A DNA stretch of 8,546 bases, from positions 1-8,546 of the forward strand of contig JAKFWB010000063.1 in NCBI GenBank assembly GCA_021732945.1, written 5' to 3'. The stretch is from Porphyrobacter sp. Its GTDB lineage: Bacteria; Pseudomonadota; Alphaproteobacteria; Sphingomonadales; Sphingomonadaceae. Positions within the stretch are counted from its first letter, which is position 1. The number at the start of each line of letters is the position of its first letter. The position numbers were made by a program, and so were the translations under genes. This document shows positions 7,701-8,546 of the stretch, piece by piece. The notes under the pieces are model-generated. The model was given only the letters and a program-made list of their open reading frames with translations. It did no database searches and had not been told where the DNA came from.

Positions 7701-8546
7701 GGCAGTATAGTGGTCAAAGCTTCGTCAATTCCGGTACGATCTTCGCGCTCAACAGCGAGGAATCGCCGTTCTTCAACATCGGCGTGTTATTGATCGAAAC
7801 GCCGACTCCCGACATCTCTCCGCCGCGGGTGATCGAGAACAGCGGGATCATCTCCGCCGATATCGCGATCCTCTCGGCTGATGGCAGTCCGCCGGGACAG
7901 GTGACCAATCACGTGCGCAACACCGGGCTGATCGAGGGCGCGATCCTGCTCGGCTTCGGCAATGACGCGGTGTTCAATAATGGCGGCGGCGAGATTCGCG
8001 GGACGGTGCTGCTCGAGCAGGGCGACGATCTCTACGACGGGATCGGCGGGCTGCTGAACGGCAGCGTGTCCGGCGGGCTGGGGGACGACACCTACCGCAT
8101 CGACAACATCACGACCGACATCATCGAGGACGCGGGCGAGGGCACCGATACAGTCGAGATTCCTCGCGATTATACCTTGCTCGATCATTTCGAAGTGCTG
8201 CGCTTGCTGGGTGGGGATTCAATTTCAGGCACCGGCAACGCGCACAACAACTCGTTATTCGGCAATGGCGCAGCCAACCGGCTGACCGGCGGCCTTGGCA
8301 ACGACACGCTCAATGGCGGCGCGAACGTCGATACGGCACTGGTGCGCGGCAATCGCTCCTCCTACACGGTCACCCAGACCTCTACGGGCGTGTTTCAGGT
8401 GGTCGGGGCCGATGGCACCGATACGCTGACGGGGGTCGAGTTCCTGCAATTCAATGACCAGACCCTGCGCCTGCGTCCCGGCACCGGGGTCAGCGTTAAC
8501 TTCAACACCGCTGATCCCTCGGTCTATCAATCCGCCCTGAACGCCA
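3986..8546 (+). CDS. Large RTX (haemolysin-type calcium-binding) protein, probable type I secretion cargo, 3' end outside window
   Basis: One frame is open from ATG 3986 to the window edge: 1,520 complete codons with no stop. The first in-frame start follows TAA 3974-3976. RTX nonapeptides (GGxGxDxUx, for example GGSGNDIIDGGAGNDIL) begin within the first ten residues, so there is no N-terminal signal peptide or leading effector domain. Four tandem modules cover residues 1-253, 254-530, 531-754 and 755-1042. A region of N-N/S/T-G-x-I repeats follows at about 1088-1340, then a second RTX block at about 1363-1495 ending in DTLTGVEFLQFNDQTLRL, then an unidentified start of another region from about 1496. 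I count one Lys and no Cys, with Asp, Gly, Asn and Ile abundant. RTX repeats bind Ca2+ outside the cell and drive folding after export. The adjacent complete ABC/HlyD pair makes this the likely substrate. The C-terminal secretion signal would lie beyond the window. Adhesin, surface-layer or enzyme roles are all possible; none can be assigned. Confidence 0.93.
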   Translation, partial: MSTGTSGNDVIIGTQADDTMNGSGGNDTIIDAYGDDIIDGGDGDDVIIDEGGSNTIRGGYGNDRITISDVYSLPGSTIGNPLRTNLVEGGAGNDLVTIGRIPIGTLTVDLGEGDDILRLTDLISANATFRLGTGRDTVVLTYNYGDAVRNSLTILTLADFTAGDAGDILNLGEMVRGLFSSPTVFAAFDGGNPFANGILRLVQDGADTLIQLDYDGSKGNVVAPFTIIRLQNVTAASLTAANFAGLNPAGGAPVVQTVSGTEGADLLFGPSSGGTINAGGGNDEIIGGFRADTINGGSGNDIIDGGAGNDILRGGDGDDLINDEWGNDLIEGGIGNDRILIYRPGISGGDTAIAETVTINAGDGNDAVRLLLDRLDSAPAGQRRLHGIVDLGAGDDVIELVAPLYNNLLPTALITLGTGRDRVIVNTRAPQLGLSVTITDFAAGNAGDILEVADPIGLASTWDRVSNPFAGAFLFLQQDGADTLVRFDFDGNGPGTGDGFHFTLVRLSGVIASSLTAANFNGYDPTGAASAFQIRSGAAGNDVLTGSFGNDLIEGGDGDDAITEVYGGSDALRGGNGNDIIRVATLYSPTSDTVTISGDAGNDLVDLDINTSSGQTYAANIDLGSGDDRVILRSVPSGGVVLTLGSGRDVIELAPVLASTSVGPFTITDFQTGANGDRLDWNLVIQSEVRSTATDFEPLITESVRLLQVGNDTHFQITERGYGQQFQTYAVFQNTQATSFTAENLGFDPNHATRLGTTAGETLAGTGNLDIIWAGEGNDTINGFADDDRLYGEAGNDTINGGGGNDFIRGGAGTDSLNGDDGNDIIDGFTGRDTVSGSIGNDTINDGFGTDVIDGGEGDDSVSVNFDFLTLITNSEARGTVVGGEGNDTVAVTNAWIGTQGGGYAVDLGAGDDTLITDGHFGRITLGAGRDLIRFVQGVDSFGSVITDFQTGANGDRIDLAETLGFGLDVFDPAILDLLRLGGNPFALGVFDLRQAGNDVQLILIPAISGDFSEQLMMTFQNTQVANFTAENFSGFDPQATPLVPRFIYDDTTIGTGESLSITNVTPDGLVRFGANNHFVYRASGDADFINNGSITTITNQPGYGTPIGFGVSRSSGPGADAWFINSSTGRFIVAADNDDGSGLISRFATEAFGFYAPQQAVNFRNDGYFEVTSLIGSATGVLTGFDAFFPHRFVNNGTLIADGGYGGFAVELGFGVSFLNTGDIAAFGQIEAVGVTWRQYSGQSFVNSGTIFALNSEESPFFNIGVLLIETPTPDISPPRVIENSGIISADIAILSADGSPPGQVTNHVRNTGLIEGAILLGFGNDAVFNNGGGEIRGTVLLEQGDDLYDGIGGLLNGSVSGGLGDDTYRIDNITTDIIEDAGEGTDTVEIPRDYTLLDHFEVLRLLGGDSISGTGNAHNNSLFGNGAANRLTGGLGNDTLNGGANVDTALVRGNRSSYTVTQTSTGVFQVVGADGTDTLTGVEFLQFNDQTLRLRPGTGVSVNFNTADPSVYQSALNA
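4745..5575 (+). repeat. RTX tandem module 2 (residues 254-530)
   Basis: It has the same order as module 1: RTX block (about 258-330, GGSGNDIIDGGAGNDIL), VDLGAGDDVIEL, TLGTGRD, ITDFAAGNAGD from residue 438, LQQDGADTLVRFDFDG and the closing LTAANFNGYDPTGAA. The QDGADTL and LTAANF segments are shared with module 1 but not with modules 3 and 4. At DNA level 4591-4612 and 5416-5437 match at 21 of 22 bases. Confidence 0.75.
5576..6247 (+). repeat. RTX tandem module 3 (residues 531-754)
   Basis: This is the shortest module. A short RTX block (AGNDVLTGSFGNDLIEGG) leads into IDLGSGDDRVIL, TLGSGRDVIEL, ITDFQTGANGDRLDW from residue 667, LLQVGNDTHFQI and the closing FQNTQATSFTAENLGFDP. It shares the ITDFQTGANGDR and FQNTQ segments with module 4. 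Confidence 0.75.
5984..6018 (+). repeat. 35-bp direct repeat, copy in module 3
   Basis: This stretch, encoding ITDFQTGANGDR, recurs at 6821-6855 with one mismatch in 35 bases (G versus A at the 24th base), 837 bp apart. Near identity including third codon positions points to recent duplication or conversion between modules 3 and 4. Confidence 0.85.
6248..7111 (+). repeat. RTX tandem module 4 (residues 755-1042)
   Basis: This module has the longest RTX block (about 758-880, including EAGNDTINGGGGNDFI and GDDGNDIIDGF). It continues with VDLGAGDDTLI, ITLGAGRDLIRF, ITDFQTGANGDRIDL from residue 946, LRQAGNDVQLIL and the closing TFQNTQVANFTAENFSGFDP. It is closest to module 3 in both protein and DNA. 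Confidence 0.75.
6821..6855 (+). repeat. 35-bp direct repeat, copy in module 4
   Basis: This is the partner of 5984-6018, with a single mismatch. A second shared stretch in the same two modules, 16 identical bases at 6179-6194 and 7043-7058 (encoding FQNTQ), supports the same relationship. Confidence 0.85.
7247..8005 (+). repeat. N-x-G-x-I repeat region, probable beta-solenoid (residues 1088-1340)
   Basis: About nine degenerate repeats share the pattern (F/V)-x-N-(N/S/T/D)-G-x-(I/L): DFINNGSI at 1088, WFINSSTGRFI 1123, NFRNDGYF 1163, RFVNNGTL 1193, SFLNTGDI 1218, SFVNSGTI 1245, VIENSGII 1282, HVRNTGLI 1309 and VFNNGGGEI 1329. Spacing is 20-40 residues. Such patterns are typical of right-handed beta-solenoids in autotransporter and haemagglutinin-like surface proteins. 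The fold is an inference from the pattern. This segment has almost no RTX nonapeptides, unlike its flanks. Confidence 0.6.
8072..8476 (+). repeat. C-terminal RTX block with DTLTGVEFLQF module (residues 1363-1497)
   Basis: The block GGLGDDTYRIDNITTDIIED, then EDAGEGTDTVEI, SGTGNAHNNSLFGNGAANRL, TGGLGNDTLNGGANVDTALV and SSYTVTQTSTG ends in GADGTDTLTGVEFLQFNDQT. This is the familiar ending of many alphaproteobacterial RTX proteins (COG2931-like). It differs from the four upstream modules, which lack the YRIDN and VEFLQF elements. Confidence 0.75.

Overview
The window reads as a dedicated type I secretion (T1SS) locus from a GC-rich Gram-negative bacterium, most likely an alphaproteobacterium of the sphingomonad/Erythrobacter kind. 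That placement rests on base composition, codon use and protein style, and it is an inference. All genes are on the + strand, in this order: TolC-type outer-membrane channel (3' part only), ABC permease/ATPase, HlyD-type periplasmic adaptor, and a very large RTX (Ca2+-binding, glycine/aspartate-rich) protein that is still open at the window edge.

Positions 1-596 hold the C-terminal part of the TolC-like channel. The family pattern runs in frame 1 up to about 135 and continues in frame 3 from about 138, so the sequence as given carries a one-base deletion (real, or a sequencing error). After 12 bases comes the 705-residue ABC exporter (609-2726). It has an N-terminal domain in the place of a C39 peptidase but with no plausible catalytic residues, followed by six membrane segments and a complete ATPase. 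The adaptor (2723-3877) overlaps the exporter by an ATGA stop/start and has its own GGAGG ribosome binding site. A 108-base gap (3878-3985) contains a small perfect hairpin and a weak ribosome binding site.

From 3986 to the end (8546) a single uninterrupted frame encodes at least 1,520 residues of the presumed cargo. It starts directly with RTX nonapeptides and consists of four tandem modules of about 225-290 residues. Each module has an RTX block, a TLGxGRD motif, an ITDFxxGxxGD motif and a closing (T/S)xxNFxGxDP motif. These are followed by about 250 residues of N-N/S/T-G-x-I repeats that suggest a different beta-solenoid, then a second classical RTX block ending in a DTLTGVEFLQF motif, and then the beginning of a further unidentified region. 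The visible part has one lysine and no cysteine.

The three transport proteins should form one export channel across both membranes, and the adjacent RTX protein is the obvious substrate. Its C-terminal secretion signal and any effector domain lie beyond the window, so its function (adhesin, surface layer, enzyme) cannot be decided here. I found no RNA genes, CRISPR arrays, insertion sequences or genes on the minus strand.
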